The position numbers and the translations under genes are program-made. A stretch of DNA of 64,000 nt from Bacteroidales bacterium (GTDB lineage: Bacteria > Bacteroidota > Bacteroidia > Bacteroidales > UBA932): contig JAFRXI010000031.1 in assembly GCA_017437755.1 (NCBI GenBank), forward strand, positions 1-64,000. Direction: 5' to 3'. The notes under the pieces were generated by a model. It was not told where the DNA came from and did no database searches. It worked only from the letters and a program-made list of their open reading frames with translations. Positions 35,396 to 44,070 of this stretch are shown here, one piece after another. How positions within the stretch are numbered: position 1 is the first letter of the stretch; each line of letters opens with the position of its first letter.

Positions 35396-37453
35396 TTAAA
35401 AAAGGTTATTGATTGGTGTATAATTATCTGCCGAATGACGCCCCTTCATGGGGAATTCGGTTATTCTCAATATGGTGCATCCGTAAGGGATGAGTTCCAG
35501 AGGGACCTCTTCCTTTGAGAAAGCCACTCCGTAGCCGGGGCTGAACGGCATGGGGCCGGCATCGCCGCCATAAGCCTCCCAGGTGAGGGCCCTGACGGCC
35601 TTTGTATTGATACGGACCGGCGCATTCTCCGCGTTCCACGGGAAGCCGTCGGCCTTTTCCAGAGCCGTATCATCCAGTTCATAACGTCCCGGCAGGTCCT
35701 CTTCCTTACAGGATAGCAAGGCGTAGTTCCAGGGGGCGGTGGCCGTGAATTCCCAGTAGGAAAGCCCGTCCAAACCGTTCTCCACACGTTTTTCCTCAGC
35801 CGGGATGTTGTAGGCATAGACCAGCGGGCCGCGCTCCACGGTACGGGAATTCTGATACCAGACAGACAGTTCCACCTCAGGCCGGAGTTCCAGCCGTAGA
35901 ACGTCACCAGTGCTCCAGCAACGGCTGATCCGCACCATGTCAAGGTTGTCTTTGGCGGCGTCGATCCTTTCCCCGTTCAGGGTCAGCGTCCACTCCCTGC
36001 TCCATGAAGGGATCCTCAGCGAGAGGGGGAAAGCCTCGGAGGTGGAAAGGGAATCCACCGTGAATTCCAGGGTCATTCCAAACGGATAACGGGTCTTCTC
36101 GGAAATGACCGCCTCGCCTCCGTTCACCTTGGCGCGGACCGACGAAGGAGCATAGATCGAAGCGGCAAGACCGCCATCGCGGGTGGCGTACCAGAGGTTC
36201 TGCGTGAACTTGGGCCAGCCCTGGTGCATGTTGGACGTGCAGCATGGATAGCCGGTCAGGAGCCCGAAGCAGATGTCGTGCCCGTGATTGCAGTCAAAGG
36301 TGGAGGTGTGCACCGCAGTGGATATCTGGTTGACCTGCTGGAAGTACTGGCGGGTCATGTAGTCGTCGGTGGTATGGGCTGGAAGCGCGTTGAATGCAAT
36401 CCGCTCGATGAGGTCGGCCACCTTGGGGTCGCCGCAGATCTGATATACGGACTCCAGCGAATACATGAATTCCACTATCGCACAGAGCTCCGTACCCTGG
36501 ACCGGGTTGTTTCCGTGGATCTGCTCGTCCACGCTGAACATTCCCGTGGGATAGCCCTGGAAGCGCCTGAGGTCGGACAGGGCGGCATCGGTGGCCTTCC
36601 TGTACTTGGGGTCGTGGTCCAGAAGCGAGTAGACCATGGGGGTCTTGAAACCCTGGGCCAAGTTGACGCCGTGGATGGTACCGATGCGGGAAAGCCGGTC
36701 ACGTCCCAGGAAATGATCGGTATAGGGCTCCGTCTGGGAGTAAATGAGCTTTGCAAGGTCCAGCAGGAAGGCGTCCCCGGTTATGTCATACAGCCACAGG
36801 ACGCTCTGGAGGTTGTCGCCTCCACGGTAGCGGGCCCAGAAGGTCCAGTTGTCCAGGGGCTGCTCCTCAAGATGGGCGGCCTGATAGCGGAAATACTTGG
36901 TCATCAGGTCGATGACCCTCTGGTCAGAGGTAGCGCTGTAATACTGCTGCAGGACTTTGAGCACCACCATGCGGGGCCACCAGTCGGCACAGTTGTTACG
37001 CTGTATGCCAGGCTCGGGACCGTAGTCCCTGTCCGGGCCGAAGTATCCGTCTTCCTTCTGGCTGGACAGCATCCACTCAATCCACGGAGTGGTCTTGGCG
37101 ATGAGAGTGGAATCCTTTAAAATATATGCGAGAGGGAGAAGGCCGTCAATCCAGTACGGTCCCCTTTCCCACTGGTCGCCGTCGCCGCCGAGCCAGCCGT
37201 TGCGCGGCCCCATAACCAGCGGATAGAGTTCGTCGAGGTGGCCGGTGGCGCCGTCCTTCTGGCGGAGCAGGGTCTCCTTCAGCCAGCCTTCCGCAGATAT
37301 CGCCCCGAGCGGGAGCTGGATGAATGCCGTCTCCTGAAGGGGGGCACGGCTGCCCTGGTACAATGCCGTCTCAGGGTTCCTGCAGCCGCCCACAGGCAGC
37401 AGGATAAAAGCCAAGGCCGTAATGGCCAAAAGAAAATCATGGTGTCTCATCAT
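35396..37453 (-). CDS. GH127-like glycoside hydrolase (DUF1680), lipoprotein
   Basis: From the ATG at 37453 the protein has 685 residues; the ATG at 37450 is equally possible. The lipobox is PVGGC. The alpha/alpha toroid covers about residues 60-440. The family motif GYPCCTSNMHQGWPKFTQNL holds the cysteine cluster that binds zinc and supplies the catalytic Cys in characterised GH127 beta-L-arabinofuranosidases; ERIAFNALPA and RGPLVYAY also fit. A C-terminal beta domain follows. Arabinose-containing glycans are a plausible substrate but GH127-related families are diverse. TATATTTG on the minus strand at 37464-37457 resembles a -7 element but is very close to the start. Confidence 0.85.
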   Translation of the reverse strand: MMRHHDFLLAITALAFILLPVGGCRNPETALYQGSRAPLQETAFIQLPLGAISAEGWLKETLLRQKDGATGHLDELYPLVMGPRNGWLGGDGDQWERGPYWIDGLLPLAYILKDSTLIAKTTPWIEWMLSSQKEDGYFGPDRDYGPEPGIQRNNCADWWPRMVVLKVLQQYYSATSDQRVIDLMTKYFRYQAAHLEEQPLDNWTFWARYRGGDNLQSVLWLYDITGDAFLLDLAKLIYSQTEPYTDHFLGRDRLSRIGTIHGVNLAQGFKTPMVYSLLDHDPKYRKATDAALSDLRRFQGYPTGMFSVDEQIHGNNPVQGTELCAIVEFMYSLESVYQICGDPKVADLIERIAFNALPAHTTDDYMTRQYFQQVNQISTAVHTSTFDCNHGHDICFGLLTGYPCCTSNMHQGWPKFTQNLWYATRDGGLAASIYAPSSVRAKVNGGEAVISEKTRYPFGMTLEFTVDSLSTSEAFPLSLRIPSWSREWTLTLNGERIDAAKDNLDMVRISRCWSTGDVLRLELRPEVELSVWYQNSRTVERGPLVYAYNIPAEEKRVENGLDGLSYWEFTATAPWNYALLSCKEEDLPGRYELDDTALEKADGFPWNAENAPVRINTKAVRALTWEAYGGDAGPMPFSPGYGVAFSKEEVPLELIPYGCTILRITEFPMKGRHSADNYTPINNLF

Positions 37454-37574
37454 TTGCAAATATACTTGGTCACACGAAGTGAATAATGGATTATTTGTTC
37501 TTTTAGATGGATTTATATTTCAAACGTTTCATAACTATCCGCGAATTTATGTAATTTTTTACGAATACCAAGAC

Positions 37575-37618
37575 TGCCACGAGAGGGAAATTCACATGCA
37601 TGAATACCTTTCGTGGCA
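37575..37618. repeat. REP-like palindrome pair, distant from the RAYT
   Basis: TGCCACGAGAGG (37575-37586) and CCTTTCGTGGCA (37607-37618) match the arms around the RAYT gene 15 kb away, with a different loop. It lies between the PUL and the next minus-strand operon, and may serve as a terminator of the operon reading from the right if that extends this far. Confidence 0.8.
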
Positions 37619-37642
37619 GCAGTCGGATCCGGGACCGGCCCG

Positions 37643-39007
37643 CTAATGCTGGATGGCCATCAGGCGGATATACTTGAGGACGGTGTCACACCATACCTTG
37701 TCACCGGGATACTGGTAGCGGCAGTTACCCTTGGGGTCGGCCTTGAACAGCGTCTCGCCGGCGGGGGTGAGGGTAACGAAACCACGAGGGGAGAGCTTGT
37801 AGAAGTCGTCTCCCTCCACGGCGTTGATAACGGCCTGAGGGTCCCACATCTTCTGTCCGGTGTCGCAGTTCAGGAACTGGTAGGTCCATTTGATTGGATG
37901 GAGGTCGGTCCAGTCCATGTCGGAAATGACCAGTTCGGGACGATAGTCCAGGGGGTCGCCCACCTCGCCCGGAGAGAACACCACGTCCACTTCCTTGGGC
38001 AGGAGATTGAAGAACTTGAGGGAAAAGTCGATGGCCTGCTTGAAGTTATAGTCGGGCTCCACGGCGTCGCCGAACACTCCGCCCATGGCGTAGATGTCCT
38101 TCACCTTGGCGCGTACCAGCTCCACTCCGCTGAGGGGAGAGAATTCGTCGGGCCCCGACTCCAGCAGCCTCGCAAGCGTGGTGACAAACCCTATGGAGGC
38201 AATCGTCACGCTCCGGTCGGGCTGGGAACTCAGCAGCTTGCGGTAGAGCTTATAGCCTTCCATATACGTCCCGTCATCCCCTACGCTGCGCTTGAACATG
38301 GGGACGCCTTCGGTTGTGCGGGCGTAGGGCAGGTTATGGTAGGTGATCCACACGTGGGTGTCCTTCTGGCCGTCGGTTTCAAGTCCTATGGGCACGTCGG
38401 GATAGCCGTAGAAGTTATTCATGACATCAACTATGTCGGCATTGGCGCGGCCCATGCGGTCAACCACCACCCCTATCAGGTTGCACCTGCCCATGTCCAT
38501 GTAGCGGTAAAGCATCATGAGGGCAAAGAGGTCGTCAGTGGAACTGCCCATGTCGCAGTCGAGAATGATCCTGACGTCCTTCTCCTCGTAATTGCTCCTG
38601 ATGTTGATTCCCTTGCCAAGGTCATAGACGGTATGCTGATGGTTCTTCCTGGCAAAGTCGAGGGCCGCCGCAAGGCTGTCCTCGGGGAAGATCCGGGAAC
38701 TGTCAAAATAGTACCTGCCCTCGCCCGGGTCGTACCAGCCGCCGATCAGGTTGTTGTGGGCGCGGGCGTGCCTGATTACCGCAGGGATGCTTTTCTTGTC
38801 AAAACTGTTCTGGGTTTCGAGGTAGGATACCGCGATTCCCCTGGTGGGCTGGCGGAGCGAGTCCAGGCTGATGGTGAAACCGTCGGGATACATCTCCCCC
38901 ATGGCCCATATCACGCTGGCGAGTTCCTTGTCGGAAAGCCTTTGCTGGCCTGCGGCCGGAGACAGGGCCGCAAAAACTGTAATAAGGATTGGAAGCAACC
39001 GTTTCAT
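37643..39007 (-). CDS. Secreted nucleoside hydrolase-like protein
   Basis: From the ATG at 39007 the protein has 454 residues with a signal peptide (LLPILITVFAALSPAAGQ). Residues 20-135 form a domain I do not recognise. From about residue 145 the inosine-uridine nucleoside hydrolase fold starts with VRIILDCDMGSSTDDLFAL, which keeps the D-x-D-x-G-x-x-x-DD calcium-site pattern; GVVVDRMGRANADIVDVMNN and IASIGFVTTLARLLESGP follow. It would split ribosides into base and sugar in the periplasm or outside. It is the last gene of a four-gene minus-strand operon. The substrate is not known. Confidence 0.8.
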   Translation of the reverse strand: MKRLLPILITVFAALSPAAGQQRLSDKELASVIWAMGEMYPDGFTISLDSLRQPTRGIAVSYLETQNSFDKKSIPAVIRHARAHNNLIGGWYDPGEGRYYFDSSRIFPEDSLAAALDFARKNHQHTVYDLGKGINIRSNYEEKDVRIILDCDMGSSTDDLFALMMLYRYMDMGRCNLIGVVVDRMGRANADIVDVMNNFYGYPDVPIGLETDGQKDTHVWITYHNLPYARTTEGVPMFKRSVGDDGTYMEGYKLYRKLLSSQPDRSVTIASIGFVTTLARLLESGPDEFSPLSGVELVRAKVKDIYAMGGVFGDAVEPDYNFKQAIDFSLKFFNLLPKEVDVVFSPGEVGDPLDYRPELVISDMDWTDLHPIKWTYQFLNCDTGQKMWDPQAVINAVEGDDFYKLSPRGFVTLTPAGETLFKADPKGNCRYQYPGDKVWCDTVLKYIRLMAIQH

Positions 39008-39032
39008 GGCTAAGTAAAGTATTGAAATTGAA

Positions 39033-39491
39033 CTATTTTTTGTCTTTCCCGGGTTCACGGGTGAATTCCAGATGCTGGTAGGACAGGTCGTCGGATACCA
39101 GCTTGCCCGACAGTAATATCAGCGTTTTGGTGCCGCCGTCCTCCTCGGTCAGGGTTATCTCGTTCCTGCCCACCTTGTAGGTGCCCTTGGAGCTGTGTTC
39201 CGAGGAAAAACCGGGATTCATGTCGACGGAGCCGTCAGGGTTCATATACATGGCGGGATAGGGAGGCATGTAAGCCACATTTTTCATTACATATTCCTTG
39301 GCCGACACAAACTCCAGGGTGACGGTTATCGTCATGGTCCCCGCATCGGCCAGGAATTCCTCATAGACGCATTTCCAGGTGGTATTCCTGTAGCAGTTCT
39401 TCCTGGCCCGCGCAGCCGAACAAGATATGCAGGAAACCGCCGCCAGGGCCGATACGAGGAGGATGAGGATTGATAGTTTGTTGACGCTCAT
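39033..39491 (-). CDS. Lipoprotein of unknown function (152 aa)
   Basis: The signal peptide ends AAVSC (Cys21), followed by ISCSAARARKNC. The mature part reads as a small beta-barrel or lipocalin-like protein: WKCVYEEFLADAGTMTITVT, EYVMKNVAYMPPYPAMYMNP and KGTYKVGRNEITLTEEDG. That pattern of alternating strands resembles small Bacteroidota lipocalin-like lipoproteins, but I cannot name a family. It lies 25 nt before the nucleoside hydrolase-like gene and 15 nt after the coiled-coil membrane protein gene. Confidence 0.7.
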   Translation of the reverse strand: MSVNKLSILILLVSALAAVSCISCSAARARKNCYRNTTWKCVYEEFLADAGTMTITVTLEFVSAKEYVMKNVAYMPPYPAMYMNPDGSVDMNPGFSSEHSSKGTYKVGRNEITLTEEDGGTKTLILLSGKLVSDDLSYQHLEFTREPGKDKK

Positions 39492-39506
39492 ACGGATATG
39501 TTTTTG

Positions 39507-40577
39507 TCAGATTTGCAGTCCGGTGCCCTGCGGGAGGGCCTGGGCGGGAGTCTGCTTCAGCGAGTCGCTCATGACGTCGGCCATGAGGAACATGTTGGAA
39601 GCGATGCCCAGGATGCGCCCGTCGTGAAGATGTTCCTTCAGGGAGAACCACGAGGCGGTGCTGTCGTCGATGGAATCGCAGAAAGCCACAGCGGGGAAGC
39701 GCTGCGACAGGTTCTCACGGAACACGGCCGTATAGTGGTTGCAGAGGTTGTCCACCTCTTCCTCCAGCGCCGCGTCGGCCTCCTCGGCCCTCAGGCGGGC
39801 ATATTCCTGGGTAAATTCCCGGTAGAAATCCCCCCGGTTGATGGTGGTCTCGAATTCGTTGTCGCTCAGCAGCCAGCAGTGGTTCACGTCGTCGTCGGAG
39901 CGGTTGATGGCCAGGTCGTTGAGTTTGGTGAACCGGACTCCGTACAGGATTATGGAATCCCCGCTGAGGGAGAATTTGACCTTTGTGAAATCGATGCCGA
40001 TTGAAGCCTTGATGTAATACTTGCCTATGTAGAGCACCCTCTTCTGGCCGGGATGGTTGAGATTGTCGTCGATCCAGCGGGTTATACGGTTGCCCAGCCC
40101 CTTCTTGTCGGCGATCTTGTAGGCCGGGTCCTCCAGGAAGCGCTCCAGAGGCTCCTCCTTCACTATGTAACCGGACTTGTCGTAGGTCATGGTCTCCACC
40201 TTGAAGGAGAAATTTACGTTTGCGGGAAGGCCGCTGGTCTGGGAGACGGTATCCAGGCGGCTGGAGAGCTCGCGGTTCTCGCTTTCCAGCGTGGCTATGC
40301 GCTCCTGCATTTCCTTTTGCTCCCTGGCCTTCATGGCCAGCTCGTCGGCTTTTTTATCGAACTCCTTTTGTATCAACACATTAAGCGGCCTGATGGCTAT
40401 CAGCATCAGGAGTATTGTTATGACGTTGGACAGCAGCACGGCGATGGTGCCGGTAATCTTTGGCATCAGCAGGAATGCCGCCACGTTGCCCACGATCAGC
40501 AGCATGCACAGCCCCGCCATGATGTACGAGAGCACGAGCCTGGACCTGTCGATGCCCTTTTTTCGGAGAAAACCCAT
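39507..40577 (-). CDS. Membrane protein with coiled coil, possibly DUF4230-related
   Basis: The protein has 356 residues. Two membrane helices lie at about 14-36 and 43-64 (LSYIMAGLCMLLIVGNVAAF, IAVLLSNVITILLMLIAI). A coiled coil follows at 70-112 (KADELAMKAREQKEMQERIA). The soluble part from about 120 contains VLYIGKYYIKASIGIDFTKV and SGDSIILYGVRF, which recalls DUF4230 proteins. A helical, charged region (LRAEEADAALEEEVDNL) precedes the end. It is in an operon with araM upstream (49 nt). The function is unknown. Confidence 0.75.
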   Translation of the reverse strand: MGFLRKKGIDRSRLVLSYIMAGLCMLLIVGNVAAFLLMPKITGTIAVLLSNVITILLMLIAIRPLNVLIQKEFDKKADELAMKAREQKEMQERIATLESENRELSSRLDTVSQTSGLPANVNFSFKVETMTYDKSGYIVKEEPLERFLEDPAYKIADKKGLGNRITRWIDDNLNHPGQKRVLYIGKYYIKASIGIDFTKVKFSLSGDSIILYGVRFTKLNDLAINRSDDDVNHCWLLSDNEFETTINRGDFYREFTQEYARLRAEEADAALEEEVDNLCNHYTAVFRENLSQRFPAVAFCDSIDDSTASWFSLKEHLHDGRILGIASNMFLMADVMSDSLKQTPAQALPQGTGLQI

Positions 40578-40626
40578 ATTGTCAAATATTACAATTCATA
40601 CCGAGAAATAGCTGAGGATCAGCCTG

Positions 40627-41973
40627 TTAAACCAAGGCAAACGGGCCTCCCGGAGCGAAAGGCGGTTCCACGAGCGCCTCGTAGAAACCTCCGCGCAGTG
40701 CCAGGTCAAGGACATTGAAGCGGGCACGCATGAGCTGGACCTTGGGGAACATGTCGTGGAGCTGCTGCCTGGAAACCCCTATATGCTCCGGCGCGTAGGG
40801 GGCGCCGGCAGCCTTGAGCAGGGACTTCATCTTTTCGTAGGAGTAGACCTGGCCCTGCAGTCTTTCCTTCAGGGCAGGCCATTGGGCCTTGAGGGCGGTG
40901 AGCTGGGCCCGGACCGCTTCCGCATCCTGGTATTTGCCCGTGATCTGGTCATAGCCCAGCCTCGGAGCGGGAAATCCCTCGAAAATCCGGAGGGCGCGTT
41001 CCTGCTCCTGCTCCAGGGTCGGCCACGCCGCCACACAGGCGTCGACATCTATTGAAGTCAGGTCCAGCTTGAACAGTTCATCGAACACCGCACACATGGT
41101 GAGCGTGCCGACGGCCACCTGGAAACCATGGGACTGGAGCTTTCCTTTGAAACGGTGCCCGGTCATGTCCAGGATATGGCTGAAAAGGTGGTCGCAGCAG
41201 GATGCGGGCCGGGAAGACCGCGCCGCCTGCATGGCAAAACCGCTGAGGGTGAGCCCCTCGAACACGTCGGCAACGGCATCGGGATCACCTGCCGCGACTT
41301 CCGCTGGACGGGAAAGGAAATCGTCCAGATAGTCCTGGAGGATATGCCAGGCCCCGTCCAGGATGGGTTCCGTCCCCACGAAGTCGGCTATCATCCACTC
41401 GGCTCCGGCCGGGACCTTGGCGGCCAGGTCGGCATAGCCGGCGGAGGTCATCTCCCTTGGGGCTGCGGCAATCACGTCCAGGTCGGCGATTATGGCCGCC
41501 GGGGCCGGGCAGAAGAAAGTCTGCTTGGAGCCCTCGAAGGTTATGGAGGCGCCGAACGAGGAGTAACCGTCGACCGAAGCGGCCGTGGGGAGGGTAAGGT
41601 AAGACTGGCCGTGATGGTGTGACGACAGCTTGCACAGGTCGTTTATCACCCCAGACCCGACTGAGACCAGCACGGAACCCGGATCGGCGTCGAGCAGGCC
41701 GTCCACCATCTGTACATATTTCCACTCGGCATGGAATTCCTCTTCCATGATGACATGCCGCCCTGCCGGAATCCCCGACGAACAGAATAGGTCGTATACC
41801 TTTTTGCCCAATATCGGCCAGGTATGTATATCCGCTATAATCAGGGCTTTACGACCAGGAAAGAAGCGCTTGAATACATCCGCCGCCATCCTGTAAGCCC
41901 CCCGGCCCATTTCAAACACCTTTGTGTCGGTACATATTGAAAGGGCATGTCTGATTCTTTCTTCCGAGGTCAT
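40627..41973 (-). CDS. AraM/EgsA-type sn-glycerol-1-phosphate dehydrogenase
   Basis: The protein has 448 residues. It belongs to the iron/zinc alcohol-dehydrogenase-like class that includes AraM and archaeal G1P dehydrogenase, and probably reduces dihydroxyacetone phosphate to glycerol-1-phosphate with NAD(P)H. The nucleotide-site motif is VSVGSGVINDLCKLSSHH, then LPTAASVDGYSSFGASIT. Metal-site histidines are seen in CDHLFSHILDM and KLQSHGFQVAVG. It is first in a four-gene operon. Upstream is a candidate promoter (TTTC, 20 nt, TAAATTGC on the minus strand at 42024-41993) beside a perfect palindrome. Confidence 0.85.
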   Translation of the reverse strand: MTSEERIRHALSICTDTKVFEMGRGAYRMAADVFKRFFPGRKALIIADIHTWPILGKKVYDLFCSSGIPAGRHVIMEEEFHAEWKYVQMVDGLLDADPGSVLVSVGSGVINDLCKLSSHHHGQSYLTLPTAASVDGYSSFGASITFEGSKQTFFCPAPAAIIADLDVIAAAPREMTSAGYADLAAKVPAGAEWMIADFVGTEPILDGAWHILQDYLDDFLSRPAEVAAGDPDAVADVFEGLTLSGFAMQAARSSRPASCCDHLFSHILDMTGHRFKGKLQSHGFQVAVGTLTMCAVFDELFKLDLTSIDVDACVAAWPTLEQEQERALRIFEGFPAPRLGYDQITGKYQDAEAVRAQLTALKAQWPALKERLQGQVYSYEKMKSLLKAAGAPYAPEHIGVSRQQLHDMFPKVQLMRARFNVLDLALRGGFYEALVEPPFAPGGPFALV

Positions 41974-42034
41974 AGACTGTGGTTTTAACGTTGCAATTTA
42001 GCCATTTTCCCCGAATTAAGGAAAAAGATATGTG

Positions 42035-42057
42035 ATTTTGCAACCCGGTTGCAAAAT
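42035..42057. promoter_or_regulatory. Perfect 23-bp palindrome, probable operator between divergent genes
   Basis: ATTTTGCAACC (42035-42045), one central C, and GGTTGCAAAAT (42047-42057) are perfectly complementary. The site overlaps the expected -33 region of the rightward promoter (-7 TTACTTTG at 42066-42073) and lies just upstream of the leftward araM promoter. Position and symmetry suggest the binding site of a dimeric regulator acting on one or both genes. Confidence 0.7.
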
Positions 42058-42094
42058 ATAAGCGGTTACTTTGCGACAGGAAACATCACACGGA

Positions 42095-42586
42095 ATGCCG
42101 CGGAAGGAAACAATCACTGCCATCGTACTGCTTACCATACTGGGCACAAGCATGCACTTTGTGCATCACGTACCCTTCTTCAACCGGTTCATGGGATACA
42201 TCTTTCCCGTGAAGGAAAGCGTGATGGCGCATATGAAAATGGTTTTCTACCCGATGCTGCTGCTGAGCATTTACCTTGTGGCCAGCCGGCGGGACATACG
42301 GGAAACGGGTGCTCCCATCCTGGGAGGACTGGCCGTGATGCCGGGTATCGTGGCCGCCTTTTTCGCCTACTGGATATTCGTCCGGCACGAGTTGATGTTC
42401 ATCGATGTCATCATCTATATCGCGGCAATGGTGGGCGCAGTCCTGCTTGCAAGACGCTTCCGCCACAGCAAGCCCGTCAGGGACCTGTGGCTGCTATGGA
42501 TTTTCCTGGCCGTACTTATAATGGTTCTGACCGGCTACCTGACCTATCACGGACCGGAGTGGATTATCTTCGCCGACCTGGGCTGA
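42095..42586 (+). CDS. Small multi-pass membrane protein, DUF6512-like
   Basis: From the ATG at 42095 the protein has 163 residues; the longer frame would need a TTG start. Four or five membrane helices are visible (TITAIVLLTILGTSMHFVHH, MVFYPMLLLSIYLVA, VMPGIVAAFFAYWIF, VIIYIAAMVGAVLLA, WLLWIFLAVLIMVLTGYL). FFNRFMGYIFPVKESVMAHMK between helices 1 and 2 and the later HGPEWIIF fit the DUF6512 family, which has no known function. It is divergent from araM. A -7 element (42066-42073) lies 21 nt upstream. Confidence 0.75.
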   Translation: MPRKETITAIVLLTILGTSMHFVHHVPFFNRFMGYIFPVKESVMAHMKMVFYPMLLLSIYLVASRRDIRETGAPILGGLAVMPGIVAAFFAYWIFVRHELMFIDVIIYIAAMVGAVLLARRFRHSKPVRDLWLLWIFLAVLIMVLTGYLTYHGPEWIIFADLG

Positions 42587-42595
42587 GAGGATAGG

Positions 42596-43405
42596 TTACT
42601 TTACCACATTTATCGGAAATACAAAGTTATAACCGACATTTGCAAAGTGGGTGTAAACATAAATTCTCCACTTGCCGGGCCGGTCAAGCTGTGCGTAGAG
42701 GTAGGACCTCTCCTTAATGCCGTTAAAAGAGAAGTAACAATTGGCCGTAGCCGCGACGAACTTGCCGTCGATGGTAGCCTTGATGTATTCCTTTCTGGCA
42801 TCGTGGGCAAAATCTGCCGCAACTTCTTCAAATGTATAACCAGAATAATACTGCTTATGCAAGGAATATGCAGCCTGCATGGGTGAAACCGTGATTTGTA
42901 TAGTCTCATCCGAGGCCTTCACATCAATGGGCTCAAGTTCAATCAACGCGTCGGCAGGGCGGGCTTTGACCACATAGTTGATCTCACTGAAGTACGTGAT
43001 CCCTTCTTCTTTATTCCTCCTACCGAAATGGAACACATATGTGGAGTCCTTTACACCGTACTCGGCAGCGGAAATAAGATTGATGTCGAGATCATGTTCA
43101 TTATTTGTATGTTTGGTAATTGCGCCTGTTCCCTGGGTGTATATGAAACCTGTCTTGAGATTCCATGTGCCCTGTTCGGTGCAGGGAACAAGGTTGTTGC
43201 GGTCACCGTCCACATGGACCGTGACAGGATAAAAGTCTTTTATATCATCATAGTATTTATAATCCCATTCAATTACAACCGGTTTTTCAAGGGTAACGAT
43301 CATCCTGCCGGGGACATCCGGCTCAGAGGACGGGTTCTCCTTCTTGCACGACATGGCACCAATCACCGTCAGGACGGCCATAATGGAACAGATCAATCTT
43401 TTCAT
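42596..43405 (-). CDS. Lipoprotein of unknown function (269 aa)
   Basis: The signal peptide ends GAMSC (Cys20), followed by KKENPSSEPDVPG, a typical surface-export-like start. The mature protein is beta-rich with many aromatic residues (VVIEWDYKYYDDIKDFYPV, YVFHFGRRNKEEG, KWRIYVYTHFANVGYNFVF). No enzyme motif is seen. It may belong to one of the DUF lipoprotein families of Bacteroidales, but I cannot say which. It converges with the membrane protein gene at 42095 (9 nt apart) and has its own promoter. Confidence 0.75.
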   Translation of the reverse strand: MKRLICSIMAVLTVIGAMSCKKENPSSEPDVPGRMIVTLEKPVVIEWDYKYYDDIKDFYPVTVHVDGDRNNLVPCTEQGTWNLKTGFIYTQGTGAITKHTNNEHDLDINLISAAEYGVKDSTYVFHFGRRNKEEGITYFSEINYVVKARPADALIELEPIDVKASDETIQITVSPMQAAYSLHKQYYSGYTFEEVAADFAHDARKEYIKATIDGKFVAATANCYFSFNGIKERSYLYAQLDRPGKWRIYVYTHFANVGYNFVFPINVVK

Positions 43406-43431
43406 ACGTCTGTAAACTTTGATTCAACGTG

Positions 43432-43463
43432 GCAATTTAGCGATTATTCTGTAAATCTGCAAA
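43432..43463 (-). promoter_or_regulatory. Promoter of the 269-aa lipoprotein gene
   Basis: Read on the minus strand: TTTG (43463-43460), 20 nt, TAAATTGC (43439-43432). The -7 deviates from TAnnTTTG, but an identical TAAATTGC at the same relative position lies before araM, and the flanking bases are alike. Confidence 0.5.
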
Positions 43464-43540
43464 AGACATCAGCAGCTGCTCCGGACTATCAGGGTCGGAG
43501 GGATGAGTTTCTGCACCGGAGGGGGCTCGGGAAGGCCGGC

Positions 43541-43999
43541 GGCACCTCCATTTTAGACGATGTCAAGGAGGGCGAGTGGGGCCCTTATAAAGAAACCGCC
43601 GTCTTTGAGTATGACAATACCCTCCGTGCCACCAAGATCACCAAGGAAAATGAACTCCGCTCCGTGATCAAGCTCCGTGACAACTGCCTTGTATCCTGGA
43701 CGAAGGAAAAGGACAACAGGACACGCACCTTCACATACTCCACAACCAAGAACCTTGGTGACCTCCACGAGATTTACAGCGAGGCCATCGACCCGCCTGC
43801 ACGCTGGCTTTACGAGACCGGCATGTTCGGCCACGGCCCCGCCTACCTTGTCGCGACCAGCGTATGGGAGGACGACCCCGAGAATGGCAGCACCATCACC
43901 CACAAGCTTGACGACAATGGCTATGTGGTTTGGGAGAAGAAGACCTTCCCCGGCGGAGGAATTGAATTCTTCAAGATCGAGTGGGAGGAAATCCAGTAG
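43541..43999 (+). pseudogene. 5'-truncated gene remnant, secreted-protein C-terminal domain
   Basis: The frame from 43541 to the TAG at 43997-43999 encodes 152 residues that read as real protein: SILDDVKEGEWGPYKETAVF, EYDNTLRATKITKENELRS and YVVWEKKTFPGGGIEFFKIE. This pattern resembles DUF4595-like domains of Bacteroidales lipoproteins. The frame is open further upstream, but there is no ATG before residue 97 and the upstream part is antisense to another gene. No signal peptide or start is available. A strong terminator follows 22 nt later, so the 3' end of a former gene seems to be preserved. Confidence 0.6.
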
Positions 44000-44021
44000 T
44001 ATTCCCACCAGGATTACTCCG

Positions 44022-44054
44022 GGAGCCGGCTCTGCTTGAGCCGGCTCCTTTTTT
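44022..44054 (+). terminator. Strong intrinsic terminator
   Basis: GGAGCCGGCTC (44022-44032) and GAGCCGGCTCC (44038-44048) form a perfect 11-bp stem with a 5-nt loop, followed by six T. Confidence 0.92.
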
Positions 44055-44070
44055 ACGGGCAGGGAGATGC

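Noticed and set aside
37457..37464. TATATTTG on the minus strand as the PUL promoter
   Set aside because: It matches the -7 consensus, but a -33 element is missing at 19-20 nt and the transcript would start at the ATG itself; noted only in the gene entry.
37613..39013. Plus-strand frame opposite the nucleoside hydrolase-like gene
   Set aside because: The minus-strand gene has a signal peptide and a recognisable metal motif; the plus frame has neither.
42896..43540. 5' extension of the truncated gene at 43541-43999
   Set aside because: This part of the frame is antisense to the 269-aa lipoprotein gene and its promoter and does not read as protein.
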